Positions 18,120 through 28,581 of a stretch of 64,000 nt of DNA are shown piece by piece (the stretch's first letter is position 1; the number at the start of each line of letters is the position of its first letter). Below the pieces are notes generated by a model that saw nothing but the letters and a program-made list of their open reading frames with translations, searched no databases and was not told the origin of the DNA. The stretch lies in the NCBI RefSeq assembly GCF_938028735.1, contig NZ_CALIMF010000014.1, forward strand, positions 1-64,000. The letters are read 5' to 3'. The DNA is from an uncultured Thermanaerothrix sp. (lineage in GTDB: Bacteria > Chloroflexota > Anaerolineae > Anaerolineales > Anaerolineaceae). The position numbers and the translations under genes are program-made.

Positions 18120-19517
18120 ATGGAACAACGTCACGTCAATTTGATCCTCATTGCAATTCTCCTGATTGCTGCAGTTTGGATTGATCTCCCCCAGAACCCT
18201 GGTATCAAAATCGGGAATTTTGAAAAACGTTTCGAGACCGTTCTAGGACTTGACCTACGTGGCGGCATGCAGGTAATTTTGAGTGTTCCCCCTGAGATCT
18301 CAGTAACCCAGCAGAATCTTCAGGATGCAGCGATTATTCTGGAAAACCGCAGTAACGCCTTAGGGGTCAGCGAAGTAGTCTTCCAGACTGCTGGCGAACG
18401 CATCATTGTAGGTGAGTTTCCAGGCGCCACAAACGCCGAGGAGGTGATCAACAAAATCCGTCAGGTGGGGCAGCTAGAATTTGTGGATTTTGGCGATACC
18501 CCCCTTCCAGAAGGCACCCTCATTGAAACCGACTTTGGTCTGACCGAGAATTCAGCCCCAGAAAGCACCCCAACGGCAGCATCCACTGAAACCCCAACCC
18601 CTGAAACAACCCCAGAGGCCTCTCCCACCCCTGTGCCAACCCGCTACCACACAGTGCTCACGGGGCGCGATTTAAAGTCAGTGGGAGTAAGCCGCGACAC
18701 TCTAGGGCGCTATGTAGTGGATATTGAATTCACGGATGAAGGGGCCCGTATTTTCAAGGAGTGGACTACCCAGAATGTTGGTAAGTACCTGGGCATTGTG
18801 TTAGATAAGCGCGTTATTTCCTCTCCGGTAATCCGCGAACCCATTACTGAAGGGCGTGGACAAATCGAAGGTAATTTCACCAGTGAGAGCGCCAATGCTT
18901 TGGCTGTGCAACTTCGCTATGGCGCACTGCCCATCCCCCTCAACATTGAACAGATTCGCGTTGTTGGACCAACACTGGGACAAGACTCCTTGCAGAAAAG
19001 TCTACTGGCTGGTGTGATTGGCTTCATCATTGTCATGCTCTTTATGGGAATTTACTACCGTCTGCCTGGCGTGGTCGCCAATCTGGCGCTCCTTACTTAT
19101 GCTGCAATCACTTTCGCCATCTTCAAGACCATTCCTGTAACCCTCACGTTGCCGGGTATTGCTGGTTTTCTGCTCAGCACCGGCAGTGCTCTGGACGCCA
19201 ATATCCTGATCTTTGAGCGTCTCAAAGAGGAACTCCGCAACGGTCGCAACCTGCGTCAAGCCCTCGATTTGGGTTGGAAGCGCGCATGGTCGTCCATTCG
19301 TGACTCCAATATCTCTGCGCTGATTACCAGCGCAATTCTATTCTGGTTCGGCTCCACCTTTGGAGCCAGTTTCGTCAAAGGTTTTGCTCTAACCCTGGCA
19401 CTCGGTGTAATGGTTAGCCTTTTTACAGCCTTGGTCGTCACTCGTGCACTCCTTGAAACCGCTGTGTTTGATCTCTTTAAGGATGCAGATAAAAAACCCG
19501 GTTGGTTCGGTCTCTAG
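18120..19517 (+). CDS. secD: Protein translocase subunit SecD
   Basis: SecD, with SecF, uses the proton gradient to help proteins leave the Sec channel. It has 465 residues from the ATG at 18120, which sits 9 nt after GGAGG; an ATG at 18114 is too close to the site and a GTG at 18066 is unlikely. Features are an N-terminal membrane helix, [10 protein letters not shown], a periplasmic region and five more helices with [19 protein letters not shown]. Between the two periplasmic subdomains (about residues 140-180) lies an unusual Thr/Pro/Glu-rich linker of about 40 residues ([17 protein letters not shown]). secF follows after 11 nt. Confidence 0.95.
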   Translation: MEQRHVNLILIAILLIAAVWIDLPQNPGIKIGNFEKRFETVLGLDLRGGMQVILSVPPEISVTQQNLQDAAIILENRSNALGVSEVVFQTAGERIIVGEFPGATNAEEVINKIRQVGQLEFVDFGDTPLPEGTLIETDFGLTENSAPESTPTAASTETPTPETTPEASPTPVPTRYHTVLTGRDLKSVGVSRDTLGRYVVDIEFTDEGARIFKEWTTQNVGKYLGIVLDKRVISSPVIREPITEGRGQIEGNFTSESANALAVQLRYGALPIPLNIEQIRVVGPTLGQDSLQKSLLAGVIGFIIVMLFMGIYYRLPGVVANLALLTYAAITFAIFKTIPVTLTLPGIAGFLLSTGSALDANILIFERLKEELRNGRNLRQALDLGWKRAWSSIRDSNISALITSAILFWFGSTFGASFVKGFALTLALGVMVSLFTALVVTRALLETAVFDLFKDADKKPGWFGL

Positions 19518-19528
19518 AAGGAGCACCC

Positions 19529-20464
19529 ATGTTAGACATCCTTGGAAAACGCTATCTATTCTTCGCTATCTCGCTCTTGGTTATTATTCCAGGATTGCTA
19601 ATCCTGGCTATTAACGGCCTTCCTCTGGCAATCGATTTCAAAGGCGGTTCAATTCTTGAACTGCGCTTCCCAAGTGGTAACTTGCCCGATACCGAATCAG
19701 TGGTCAACCTCTACACCGAGTTGGGCTTCAAGGAAGTTCAAGTTCAAACTGCCATCAGCGCAAACGGCCAACGTGACCTGCTGGTTATCCGCTCTCCCTT
19801 TATTGACGACGAAACCAAAATCAAAATTGTTCAAACCATGCAGAAGCGCTTCAATGCGCCTGATATCGTTGTAAATCGCTTTGATAGTGTGGGACCGGTA
19901 ATTGCGCAACAGGTCACCGAACGAGCGGCCCTTGCCGTGGCTGTAGCTGCACTGGCAGTAGTTTTGTACATCACCTATGCGTTCCGTGGCATCCCCCATG
20001 CATTCCGGTATGGGGTGTGTGCCATCATTGCGATGATCCATGATATTCTGGTAGTGTTCAGCCTTGTTGGCATTGGCAGCGTCTTCTTCGGCTGGCAAAT
20101 GGATTCCCTCTTTCTAACTGCCTTGCTAACTGTAGTGGGCTTCTCGACTCAGGACAAAATTGTGGTCTTTGACCGCATTCGTGAAAATAGCACCATTTAC
20201 CGTAAACTACCCTTTGAGAAACTGGCCAATCATTCCATTGTTCAGACTCTTCAGCGATCAATCAACACCCAATTGATGACTGTGGAGTTCATGCTGCTTG
20301 CCCTGGCTCTCTTCGGGGGTGTCACGTTGCGTGAATTTGCGGTCATTCTGTTAGTAGGACTGTTTAGTGGTACTTACTCTTCTATCTTTGTCGCTGCCCC
20401 AATCCTAGTTGTCTGGGAAAATCAGGAATGGAAGACTTGGTTTAAGCGCCAGGCTACTGCCTAA
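19529..20464 (+). CDS. secF: Protein translocase subunit SecF
   Basis: A 311-residue partner of SecD with six membrane helices. It carries AIDFKGGSILELRF at the N-terminus, FDSVGPVIAQQVTERA before helix 2, and TVVGFSTQDKIVVFDRIREN, the family's fourth-helix motif. AAGGAG lies 5 nt before the ATG at 19529; an upstream in-frame start at 19502 would overlap secD. A strong terminator at 20489-20525 closes the secDF operon. Confidence 0.96.
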   Translation: MLDILGKRYLFFAISLLVIIPGLLILAINGLPLAIDFKGGSILELRFPSGNLPDTESVVNLYTELGFKEVQVQTAISANGQRDLLVIRSPFIDDETKIKIVQTMQKRFNAPDIVVNRFDSVGPVIAQQVTERAALAVAVAALAVVLYITYAFRGIPHAFRYGVCAIIAMIHDILVVFSLVGIGSVFFGWQMDSLFLTALLTVVGFSTQDKIVVFDRIRENSTIYRKLPFEKLANHSIVQTLQRSINTQLMTVEFMLLALALFGGVTLREFAVILLVGLFSGTYSSIFVAAPILVVWENQEWKTWFKRQATA

Positions 20465-20488
20465 AGAGAACAATACATAGTGCAACAA

Positions 20489-20525
20489 AACCGGTTGCCA
20501 GAAAGTCTGGTAACCGGTTTTTATT
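20489..20525 (+). terminator. Intrinsic terminator of secDF
   Basis: AACCGGTTGCCAGA (20489-20502) and TCTGGTAACCGGTT (20506-20519) pair over 14 bp with one G-U wobble and an AAG loop, followed by TTTTATT. It lies 25 nt after the secF stop. Confidence 0.92.
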
Positions 20526-20658
20526 GAAATTGTGTCAATCTTCTACCAAATTCAAGAAATCTGACGAATGACGCAAACGGTGAACACGACTACAATAGTA
20601 GTGCTGCAGTTTGAATTCTATTTGTCTAATCAAAATACCTAAGAGGAGAAGATTTTCC

Positions 20659-21693
20659 ATGCGTAAAGAAGTGGTGTTGATCACCGGAGCCAATGGTGAA
20701 ATGGGCCATGGCTTAATCCAACACCTGGGTCAGCAAGGTTACTATGACATCATTGCCCTGGATGTTCAACCTTTGGATGAACATCTCAAACCCTACTGCT
20801 TGCGCGCCATTCAGGGGGATATCCTAGACACCATGCTTTTAGGCCGTTTGGTGGCAGAGTTCGAAATTCGCACCATCTATCATTTAGCTTCTATTCTCTC
20901 CACAAAAGCCGAGTACAATCCCGAAGCCGCCCATCGCGTCAACGTTGAGGGGACGCTAAATCTGCTACGATTAGCTGTTGAACAATCCCAATGGCAGGGT
21001 AAACCGGTCAAATTTCTCTATCCCAGTTCCATCGCCGTGTATGGACTGCCCGACCTGGAAACCAAACGCTGCGCCGGGAAGGTCAAAGAGTATAACTGGC
21101 TCGAGCCCACAACTATGTACGGGTGCAATAAACTCTACTGTGAGCATTTGGGGCGTTATTATGCACGCTATTATCGGCAACTGGCCGCAGATTATGGGCA
21201 AAGCAGTGTGGATTTTCGCAGTATTCGTTTTCCTGGCCTAATCAGTGCTGTTACGGTCCCCACAGGCGGAACCAGCGATTATGGTCCCGAAATGCTACAC
21301 CATGCTGCTCAAGGGTTACCTTACAAGTGCTTTGTACGCCCCGACACACGCCTGCCCTTCATGGCTATGCCCGATGCAATTAAGGCATTGTTGATGTTGG
21401 AATCCGCTCCCCGTGATGCTCTCAGCCAATTAGTTTATAATGTCACCAGTTTCAGCATCAGTGCGGAAGAATTTTATCAAATCGTCAAAAACGCGTTTCC
21501 TGAGGCAGAAATCACCTTTGAGCCTCACTCACACCGGCAGAAAATTGTAGACTCCTGGCCAGAGGATGTGGACGACTCAGCCGCGCGTCAGGATTGGGGC
21601 TGGCAACCCGACTATAATCTCGAACGCGCCTTCTCGGAGTACCTAATCCCTGCCATTCGCCAGCGTTATGCTCTGGCTAGTCAAACTGGTTAG
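20659..21693 (+). CDS. NAD-dependent epimerase/dehydratase (extended SDR), L-threonine 3-dehydrogenase-like
   Basis: A 344-residue extended short-chain dehydrogenase. The nucleotide-binding motif is ITGANGEMGHGLIQ (GxxGxxG), the catalytic set is SSIAVYG with YGCNK (Tyr-x3-Lys). The middle (FRSIRFPGLIS, GTSDYGPEML) and the end (SWPEDVDDSAARQDWGW) resemble SDR-type L-threonine 3-dehydrogenases, which make 2-amino-3-oxobutyrate. A sugar-nucleotide epimerase is the main alternative; no glycine acetyltransferase (kbl) gene is adjacent to support the threonine role. AGGAGA lies ahead of the ATG at 20659; a TTG at 20611 is disfavoured. Confidence 0.72.
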   Translation: MRKEVVLITGANGEMGHGLIQHLGQQGYYDIIALDVQPLDEHLKPYCLRAIQGDILDTMLLGRLVAEFEIRTIYHLASILSTKAEYNPEAAHRVNVEGTLNLLRLAVEQSQWQGKPVKFLYPSSIAVYGLPDLETKRCAGKVKEYNWLEPTTMYGCNKLYCEHLGRYYARYYRQLAADYGQSSVDFRSIRFPGLISAVTVPTGGTSDYGPEMLHHAAQGLPYKCFVRPDTRLPFMAMPDAIKALLMLESAPRDALSQLVYNVTSFSISAEEFYQIVKNAFPEAEITFEPHSHRQKIVDSWPEDVDDSAARQDWGWQPDYNLERAFSEYLIPAIRQRYALASQTG

Positions 21694-21761
21694 ATGAGTT
21701 CTCAGAAATACGAGATTTAACCATTGTCCATCTTAACCCAACACCGACCGGAGGTGTAGCA

Positions 21762-23654
21762 ATGGTTGAATCAATGTCTGATACCCCACCCAAGACTCGG
21801 ACGCTGAGCTTTAAGGCCGAGACCCAACAACTGCTTAATATTCTAATTCACTCTCTTTACACCGAGCGTGAAGTCTTCTTGCGTGAATTGATCTCGAATG
21901 CGGCAGATGCACTTACCCGTATGCATTTTATCCTCCTCACCGACCGTGACGTTCTGGATCCAGAGGTTGAACTAACCATCACCATCATCCCCGAGCCCGA
22001 AAAGCGGATCTTGCGTATTATTGACACGGGCGTGGGTATGACGGCAGATGAAATGATCAAGAATCTGGGAACCATTGCCCATTCGGGAGCACGCGCTTTT
22101 ATTCAGACGCTTAAAGAGAGCAATGCCAATCCGAATGACATTATCGGACAATTTGGAGTGGGTTTCTATTCAGCTTTCATGGTAGCCGAGCGGGTTGAAG
22201 TCATCTCTCGCTCTTACAAACCCCAAGCCAGTTCTGCGCGCTGGATCTCCACAGGCCACGAAACATTCAGTATCGAGCCCTGCGAAAAGATCAATCGTGG
22301 CACTGAGGTCATTCTTTATCTCAAAGAAGACGCAGTCGAATTTACGCAAGAGATGCGTCTGCGTCAGATCATCAAAAAACATTCAGAATACATCCCCTAT
22401 CCAATCTATTTAGGAGAGGATAAAGAGCCGATTAACCGTCAAAGCGCCCTCTGGCGGCAGTCCCCTCAGCAGGTCAAACGTGAGGACTATGAAGCCTTCT
22501 ACAAGCAATTTACTCTTGACTTCCATTCCCCACTCTTTCACTTGCACCTGATCATTGACGCTCCGGTTCAAGTTTACGCCCTGTTATACATTCCGGCTTC
22601 GCCCGAGCGCGGCCCCCTCAGCGCACGCAATGAAGAGGGATTGAAGTTATACGCGCGCAAGGTTCTCATTCAAGAATTTAACCGCGACCTACTCCCGTCC
22701 TTCTTCCGCTTTGTAGATGGAGTTGTAGATTCCGAAGATCTTCCTCTTAATGTTTCCCGCGAGTCTGTCCAAGCCACACGTATTCTGGCCCAGTTAAAAC
22801 GCGTTCTGACAAACAAACTCATCGAAGCCCTGAAAAACTGGGCCAAGGAAAAGCCGGATCAATATGCCATTTTCTGGCAGCGCTTTGGACGTTTCATTCG
22901 CGAGGGGATTGCCAGCGACGAGGAATATGGGCAATTACTTGCTCCTTTGTTGCGTTTTCCCACTCTTTTCAAGCCCGATCAATGGCTCGCCCTTGAAGAT
23001 TACATCCTTACCATGCCAGCCCGTCAGAAGAAAATTTACTATCTGCTCAGCGATTCACTGAGCAGTGCCCTGAATAGTCCTCATCTTGAGATTTACCGTC
23101 GCCATCGCTACGACGTACTTCTAATGACAGACCCGTTGGATCCCTTTATGATGCTTCGCCTCAAAAAATACCAGAATTTTGAATTGGCTAATGCAGCCTC
23201 AGAGGAACTTCCACCCCTTGACACCCCTTCAGAGGAGCAGGATAGAGACCTCTCTCTTCTCTCGGAAGAGGAACAAAATCGGTTAATTGCTCGTTTTAAG
23301 TCCATCTTGGCTGAAAAAGTCGCTGATGTACGCCTAACTCAACGTTTGAGTGAGTCTCCGGCGCGTCTAGCCTTACCTCAGGATAGTCCGTCTCAAGAGA
23401 TTCAACGCGTCTACCGCCTGCTCCAATCTGACTTCTCATTTCCCAAGCCGATATTGGAAATCAACCCGCATCATCCACTTATCCGTAACTTGAGTACTTT
23501 GCCAGATGAGGACCCCCTGTTGCGTCTAGGAATCGAACAAATCTTTGAGAGCGCTCTGTTACTCGAGGGGCTATTGGCTAATCCCGGTGAAATGGTCAAG
23601 CGCACTGAAGAAATCCTTTTGTACGCCCTACGATCTAAAAGCGCGCAGGAGTGA
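21762..23654 (+). CDS. htpG: Chaperone HtpG (Hsp90)
   Basis: A 630-residue ATP-dependent cytoplasmic chaperone. The N-terminal ATPase shows the GHKL motifs ELISNAADALTR, IIDTGVGMTADE and GQFGVGFYSAFMV. The middle domain has the catalytic Arg loop (LNVSRESVQ), followed by the C-terminal dimerisation domain. GGAGGT lies 7 nt ahead of the ATG. The 2-hydroxyacid dehydrogenase gene starts 6 nt downstream, so the two are probably cotranscribed. No CIRCE heat-shock operator is visible upstream. Confidence 0.97.
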   Translation: MVESMSDTPPKTRTLSFKAETQQLLNILIHSLYTEREVFLRELISNAADALTRMHFILLTDRDVLDPEVELTITIIPEPEKRILRIIDTGVGMTADEMIKNLGTIAHSGARAFIQTLKESNANPNDIIGQFGVGFYSAFMVAERVEVISRSYKPQASSARWISTGHETFSIEPCEKINRGTEVILYLKEDAVEFTQEMRLRQIIKKHSEYIPYPIYLGEDKEPINRQSALWRQSPQQVKREDYEAFYKQFTLDFHSPLFHLHLIIDAPVQVYALLYIPASPERGPLSARNEEGLKLYARKVLIQEFNRDLLPSFFRFVDGVVDSEDLPLNVSRESVQATRILAQLKRVLTNKLIEALKNWAKEKPDQYAIFWQRFGRFIREGIASDEEYGQLLAPLLRFPTLFKPDQWLALEDYILTMPARQKKIYYLLSDSLSSALNSPHLEIYRRHRYDVLLMTDPLDPFMMLRLKKYQNFELANAASEELPPLDTPSEEQDRDLSLLSEEEQNRLIARFKSILAEKVADVRLTQRLSESPARLALPQDSPSQEIQRVYRLLQSDFSFPKPILEINPHHPLIRNLSTLPDEDPLLRLGIEQIFESALLLEGLLANPGEMVKRTEEILLYALRSKSAQE

Positions 23655-23660
23655 TCTGCA

Positions 23661-24641
23661 ATGCCCACACCCTTTGTGTTCATCACTCGACAGATTGCCT
23701 CTGAAGCCATCGAACGTTTACGCGAAAAAGCCGAGGTGGAGGTATGGCTACAAGAAAGCCCTCCCCCTAAAACTGTGTTATTAGAAAAGATCGCTTACAC
23801 AGATGGGATCCTGACAATGCTCACCGATCCCATTGATTCTGAGGTGATCCAAGCAGCTTCTTCCTCTCTCAAGGTTATCAGCCAAATGGCGGTCGGTTTT
23901 GATAATATTGATATAGCAGCCGCCACGCGACGACGAATTCCCGTAGGGCACACGCCTGGTGTACTCACCGAGACCACAGCAGATTTTGCGTGGGCGCTCA
24001 TTCTGGCAGCAGCACGCCGTATCGTGGAGGCTGATCGCCAAGTGCGCCAGGGTATTTGGAAGCCCTGGGGACCAGATGTACTAACCGGGCTGGATGTATA
24101 CGGCGCCACGCTTGGAATTATCGGTTTTGGCCGGATTGGGCAGGCCGTGGCACAGCGGGCAAAATGTTTCAATATGCACATTCTCTACTATAGCCGGCAA
24201 CGCAAACCCGAGGCCGAACGGGCTCTGGGGGCAACTTATGTGGATCTGGAGGAAATCTTTCGTCGTTCAGATATCCTCAGCCTGCATCTAAACTACACTC
24301 CTGCCGCCCACCACTTGGTCAATCGAGAACGCCTGGCCTTGATGAAACCCACCGCTATTTTGATTAACACAGCACGAGGTGCCGTTGTGGATTCAGAAGC
24401 CTTGGTCTGGGCACTGCAAAATAGTGTCATTGCCGGCGCTGCCCTAGATGTTTTTGACCCGGAACCCATTCCTCATGAGCATCCCCTACTCCAAATGGAA
24501 AATGTAATCCTCACCCCTCATATCGCCAGTGCTAGCCGCGAAACACGGCGCCGCATGGCCTTGATGGCGGTTGAAAACGTGTTGGCTGGTCTTGAAGATC
24601 GACCGTTGCCATATTGTGCAAACCCCGAGGTATATTCATAA
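23661..24641 (+). CDS. D-2-hydroxyacid dehydrogenase (glyoxylate/hydroxypyruvate reductase type)
   Basis: A 326-residue NAD(P)-dependent dehydrogenase. The Rossmann motif is GIIGFGRIGQAVAQRA; catalytic Arg lies in NTARGAVVDSEAL, Glu in DVFDPEPI and His in LTPHIASAS. The closest family is D-glycerate dehydrogenase/glyoxylate reductase (GyaR-like), which interconverts hydroxypyruvate or glyoxylate and glycerate or glycolate. The exact substrate cannot be read from sequence. It follows htpG by 6 nt with GGAG inside the htpG end. Confidence 0.87.
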   Translation: MPTPFVFITRQIASEAIERLREKAEVEVWLQESPPPKTVLLEKIAYTDGILTMLTDPIDSEVIQAASSSLKVISQMAVGFDNIDIAAATRRRIPVGHTPGVLTETTADFAWALILAAARRIVEADRQVRQGIWKPWGPDVLTGLDVYGATLGIIGFGRIGQAVAQRAKCFNMHILYYSRQRKPEAERALGATYVDLEEIFRRSDILSLHLNYTPAAHHLVNRERLALMKPTAILINTARGAVVDSEALVWALQNSVIAGAALDVFDPEPIPHEHPLLQMENVILTPHIASASRETRRRMALMAVENVLAGLEDRPLPYCANPEVYS

Positions 24642-24745
24642 CAACCCATATATTGTGATTAATGACCCCCCAAAACGGTACATTTGTTCAGACCAAATGC
24701 AGTTAAAATCCAGTATGTTAATGACACCAGAAATGGGAGGATACC

Positions 24746-26866
24746 GTGGACCAAGATGCTTTGAATAGGTTACTGCGCCCAAGCAGCGTGGCCGTTATTG
24801 GCGCGTCAACTCAGCCCGGAAAAATCGGCTACACCGTAGTAAAAAACCTTATAGAAGGAGGATACACGGGGCGCATTTATCCTGTTAATCCCAATGCAAC
24901 CGAATTACTGGGCCTCAAAGTCTATCCCAATGTCTCTGCCATCCCCGACACCGTGGATGCCGCTATTATTACCATCCCCGCAAAAGCAGTGCTCCCTGCC
25001 GTCGAAGAATGCGGACAGAAGGGTGTCAAGGGGTTGATCGTCATCACCTCAGGTTTTAGCGAGGTGGGTCAAAAAGACCTTGAGCAGTCCCTAGTAGCGA
25101 CCGCTCATCGTTATGGAATGCGCATCCTTGGCCCCAATATTGTGGGTGTGCTCAACAATACAGACCGCTTCAACGGCTCATTTGCCCCCTTCCTCCCCTT
25201 GCCCGGCAAAGCCTCATTAGTTTCCCAAAGCGGTGCCCTTCTGATTGCCATTGACGCAGCAACCTTTATTCGGCGTGTGGGCTTTGATAAACTCATTTCC
25301 ATTGGCAACATGTCGGATGTTGATTTCGCTGATCTAATCACTTGGCTAGATCAGGATGAAAACACTTCTTGTATCTCTCTTTATATCGAGGGTTTCAAGG
25401 AAGGCCGCCGCTTTATTGAAGCCGCACGCAACGCGCGTAAACCCATTATCGCCCTCAAAGCCGGGATCTCTGCCCACGGAGCAGCGGCAGCGGCTTCGCA
25501 CACAGGATCCTTGGCTGGTGCTGCACGGGTTTATGGGGCTGCTTTCCAGCAGGCCGGGGTGGTACAAGCCAGCGATCTCGATAACCTTTTTGACCGCACT
25601 TTGGCTCTCTCACTACAACCGCCAATGCGTGGGGATCATTTACTGATCATCACAAACGGAGGCGGTGTAGGCGTATTAGCCACCGATGCGGCTGAAAAAT
25701 ATGGCTTGCCGCTTCAGTTTGCTCCAGCCGACCTCCAAAATGAGTTACGCCAATACATGCCAGAATTTGGCTCTCCCAAGAATCCGGTAGATCTAACCGG
25801 CATGGCGGGATCAGATTGGTATTTCGACGCCATTCGCCACGCACTTCCGCACGACTGGGTAGATGGTTTAGCAGTCTTATATTGTGAAACAGCGATGACT
25901 AATCCTCAAGAGATTGCCGAGAGCATCAAGCGCGCCATTGACGAAAGCGGTGTCACCGATAAGCCTGTGACAGTATCTTTTGTGGGTGGTGAGCGTTGTG
26001 AAGAGGCAATGCGCTGGCTAGTTGAACATGGGCTCCCGGCTTATGGTGCGCCCGATGTTGCGGTCAATGCCTTGGCCGCCTTGCGTGAATTCGCCCGCAA
26101 CAAGGAAACCCTGAGCGAAAACTTTACCATGTGCGAGCCTAACGACCCTGAACATGCTCGCCGAATTATTGCCCATGCGCGCGCAGAAGGGCGCGATGTA
26201 CTCACCGAAATCGAAGCCAAAGAAGTTTTTGCCGCCTACAATCTACCGGTTGCTGAAACGCGCTTGGCAACCAGTGAGCAGGAAGCAATTCGTCTAGCCC
26301 ACGAGATTGGCTTTCCGGTGGTTATGAAAATTGTCTCCCCCGATATTATCCACAAATCGGACGCGGGCGGGGTTAAGGTCAACATCAAAGATGATGCAGG
26401 GGTTCGCGAAGCCTATCGAACCATCATTAATAACGCCAAATCTTACAAGCCCGATGCTCGCATCCATGGCATTGCCGTGCAGGAGATGGCTCCCTGGGGA
26501 ACCGAAGTAATTTTGGGTTCCATCAATGATCCTACCTTTGGTCCCACGGTAATGTTTGGGCTGGGTGGTATCTTTGTTGAGGTGCTCAAGGATGTGACTT
26601 TCCGTGTAGCCCCTGTTTCAACGGCTCAGGCGCAACAGATGCTCGATGAGATCCGAGGAGCTCCCGTCTTGGCAGGGGTTCGTGGCGAGGGGCCTCGCGA
26701 TCGTCAGGCATTGGCGGACGCGATCTGCCGCTACGCAACCATGATCCTTGACCTTGCTGATGAAATCAACGAATCAGATGCCAATCCTGTATTGGTCTAC
26801 GAGGTCGGCAAAGGTGTCAAGGTGGTTGATGCGCGCATCATCTTGAAGAAGAAACCCTTGAAGTAA
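24746..26866 (+). CDS. Acyl-CoA synthetase (ADP-forming), fused alpha and beta parts
   Basis: A 706-residue NDP-forming acyl-CoA synthetase, which makes acetate (or another acid) plus ATP from acyl-CoA. The alpha part (1-460) has a CoA-binding Rossmann fold (AVIGASTQPGKIGYTV) and the phospho-His motif ASHTGSLAG. The beta part (about 475-705) is an ATP-grasp domain (PVVMKIVSPDIIHKSDAGGV). The enzyme is typical of archaea and fermentative Chloroflexota. The GTG start at 24746 is supported by GGGAGG 5 nt upstream. A terminator follows at 26890. Confidence 0.92.
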   Translation: MDQDALNRLLRPSSVAVIGASTQPGKIGYTVVKNLIEGGYTGRIYPVNPNATELLGLKVYPNVSAIPDTVDAAIITIPAKAVLPAVEECGQKGVKGLIVITSGFSEVGQKDLEQSLVATAHRYGMRILGPNIVGVLNNTDRFNGSFAPFLPLPGKASLVSQSGALLIAIDAATFIRRVGFDKLISIGNMSDVDFADLITWLDQDENTSCISLYIEGFKEGRRFIEAARNARKPIIALKAGISAHGAAAAASHTGSLAGAARVYGAAFQQAGVVQASDLDNLFDRTLALSLQPPMRGDHLLIITNGGGVGVLATDAAEKYGLPLQFAPADLQNELRQYMPEFGSPKNPVDLTGMAGSDWYFDAIRHALPHDWVDGLAVLYCETAMTNPQEIAESIKRAIDESGVTDKPVTVSFVGGERCEEAMRWLVEHGLPAYGAPDVAVNALAALREFARNKETLSENFTMCEPNDPEHARRIIAHARAEGRDVLTEIEAKEVFAAYNLPVAETRLATSEQEAIRLAHEIGFPVVMKIVSPDIIHKSDAGGVKVNIKDDAGVREAYRTIINNAKSYKPDARIHGIAVQEMAPWGTEVILGSINDPTFGPTVMFGLGGIFVEVLKDVTFRVAPVSTAQAQQMLDEIRGAPVLAGVRGEGPRDRQALADAICRYATMILDLADEINESDANPVLVYEVGKGVKVVDARIILKKKPLK

Positions 26867-26889
26867 AAACCACTTTCATGCGCTTTTAG

Positions 26890-26912
26890 GGCCGGCTAAA
26901 TGCCGGCCTTTT
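26890..26912 (+). terminator. Intrinsic terminator between convergent genes
   Basis: GGCCGGC (26890-26896), loop TAAAT, GCCGGCC (26902-26908), then TTTT. It ends the acyl-CoA synthetase transcript. Its right arm overlaps the last codons of the convergent acyl-CoA ligase gene. Confidence 0.88.
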
Positions 26913-28581
26913 CATCTTTCCGGGCTCGCTCAATTTCCATGCGCACCAATTCACGCCGCAGGACTTTGCCCACACCAGTACGGGGTAAAGCCTGTACAAA
27001 TTCGATGACCTCAGGTACCTTGTAACGAATCATATGTCCTAGGCACCAACGCTTCAAATCCTCAACCTCCAGCCTGATCCCAGGATCCGGAACAACCCAG
27101 GCTTTGACAACCTCGCCTTTTTGAGGATGAGGTATCCCCGCCACCGCAACCTCTTTTACTCCTGGGTAGGCTGCAAGGATCTCTTCTACTTCCCTTGGCC
27201 AGACCTGAAAACCTCCCACTTTAATCAGATCTTTTTTGCGATCCACCAGGTGGAAGTAGCCTTCTGCGTCCATATAGGCAATATCTCCTGTGTAAAGCCA
27301 ACCCGATTGCAGAGCCTGTGCAGTTTCCTCAGGACGCCGATAATAACCTGCCATCACTTGAGGTCCACGAATGATCATCTCTCCAGCCTCACCTATATTA
27401 CAGGGAGTTATACCATCTTCTAAACTGACAATGCGGCAATCCACATCGGGGAGAGGCAAACCAATTGAGCCAATCCGATTTTCACCGAACATGGGATTAC
27501 AATGAGTAGCGGTTGGCGCTTCTGAAAGACCATATCCTTCCATTACCTTCCCACCCGTCAGTCGCTCGAACTCCTGCTTGGTTTCACGCAATAGAGGGGC
27601 TGATCCCGAAATACATGCTTTGACAGAAGAAAGATCAACTGCTCTCGCCAAAACGCTGGGATGACGGTTAATTGCCTGATACAACCAAGGGACACCCGGA
27701 AAAAGCGTAGCCCGGTATGCCTGAATATGATGGATCACCTGATCGGTGTCCCTTGCATCAGGAATTAGCACTAGACTGGCCCCCAACGCTATTCCCACAC
27801 TCATGGCAATAACCATTCCATAAACATGGAAAAGGGGGATGGCCGCTAAGACCACCTCATTGCCTTCTTGCATTCCTACCAACCAATGGCGAAATTGCAG
27901 GGTATTGGCCACCAGATTCCGGTGCAATCCGATCGCTGCTTTGGGAGTCCCCGTTGTGCCCCCGCTGTACTGAAAAACGGCTACATCATCAGGGCCCAAT
28001 ATAGGCAAAGCAGGCAGTCCTTCGAATCCCGCGTGCAATAATTCAGATAAAGCCATTTCACGCTCACTGCGTAACAAGGCCCTTCCCTTTTCGGGAGGCT
28101 CTGACCAAATCTCAAGCCCTCTCAAATCCTCATCATCGGTGAGAATCCAACGCTCCAAAGGAGTATATTCAGAAAGAGAGACCAGTGTCTCTCTCAGCGC
28201 GCGAACCCCTATAAGGGTCTGGATCCCTGCGTCGGCGATCTGGTAGGCCAACTCACGTTCTCTATAGGCTGGATTTAGTGCTACTACAATGCCACCTGCC
28301 TTTAGAACGGCAAAAAAAGCGATCACAAACTGAGGCGAGTTAGGTAATGCTAGCCCAATACGCTCCCCTCTATGTACTCCCAACTCTCGCAGCCACCGTG
28401 CTAGGTGCGTGCTTATGGCTTCAACTTGAGCATACGAAAGCCTCTGATCGCGATAGATGGTACAGGGTCGAAGAGGATAGCGCTGAGAGGCTTGCTTTAG
28501 AAACCAGGGGAGTGCTACCTCAGGGTAGTTAATTGTATACGGAACACCCCGATCATAATGCCTTAACCAGGGTCTTTCCAT
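26896..28581 (-). CDS. Long-chain fatty-acid--CoA ligase (AMP-forming)
   Basis: A 561-residue member of the AMP-dependent synthetase family, activating a fatty acid to its CoA ester. The P-loop-like motif is QYSGGTTGTPK, the adenine site EGYGLSEAPT, the hinge LYTGDIAYMDAEGYF and VDRKKDLIKVGG, and the catalytic Lys lies in PRTGVGKVLRREL. The ATG at 28581 overlaps the end of miaA by 19 nt, and AGGAG lies upstream. FadD is the likely type; chain-length preference is unknown. Confidence 0.9.
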   Translation of the reverse strand: MERPWLRHYDRGVPYTINYPEVALPWFLKQASQRYPLRPCTIYRDQRLSYAQVEAISTHLARWLRELGVHRGERIGLALPNSPQFVIAFFAVLKAGGIVVALNPAYRERELAYQIADAGIQTLIGVRALRETLVSLSEYTPLERWILTDDEDLRGLEIWSEPPEKGRALLRSEREMALSELLHAGFEGLPALPILGPDDVAVFQYSGGTTGTPKAAIGLHRNLVANTLQFRHWLVGMQEGNEVVLAAIPLFHVYGMVIAMSVGIALGASLVLIPDARDTDQVIHHIQAYRATLFPGVPWLYQAINRHPSVLARAVDLSSVKACISGSAPLLRETKQEFERLTGGKVMEGYGLSEAPTATHCNPMFGENRIGSIGLPLPDVDCRIVSLEDGITPCNIGEAGEMIIRGPQVMAGYYRRPEETAQALQSGWLYTGDIAYMDAEGYFHLVDRKKDLIKVGGFQVWPREVEEILAAYPGVKEVAVAGIPHPQKGEVVKAWVVPDPGIRLEVEDLKRWCLGHMIRYKVPEVIEFVQALPRTGVGKVLRRELVRMEIERARKDEKAGI

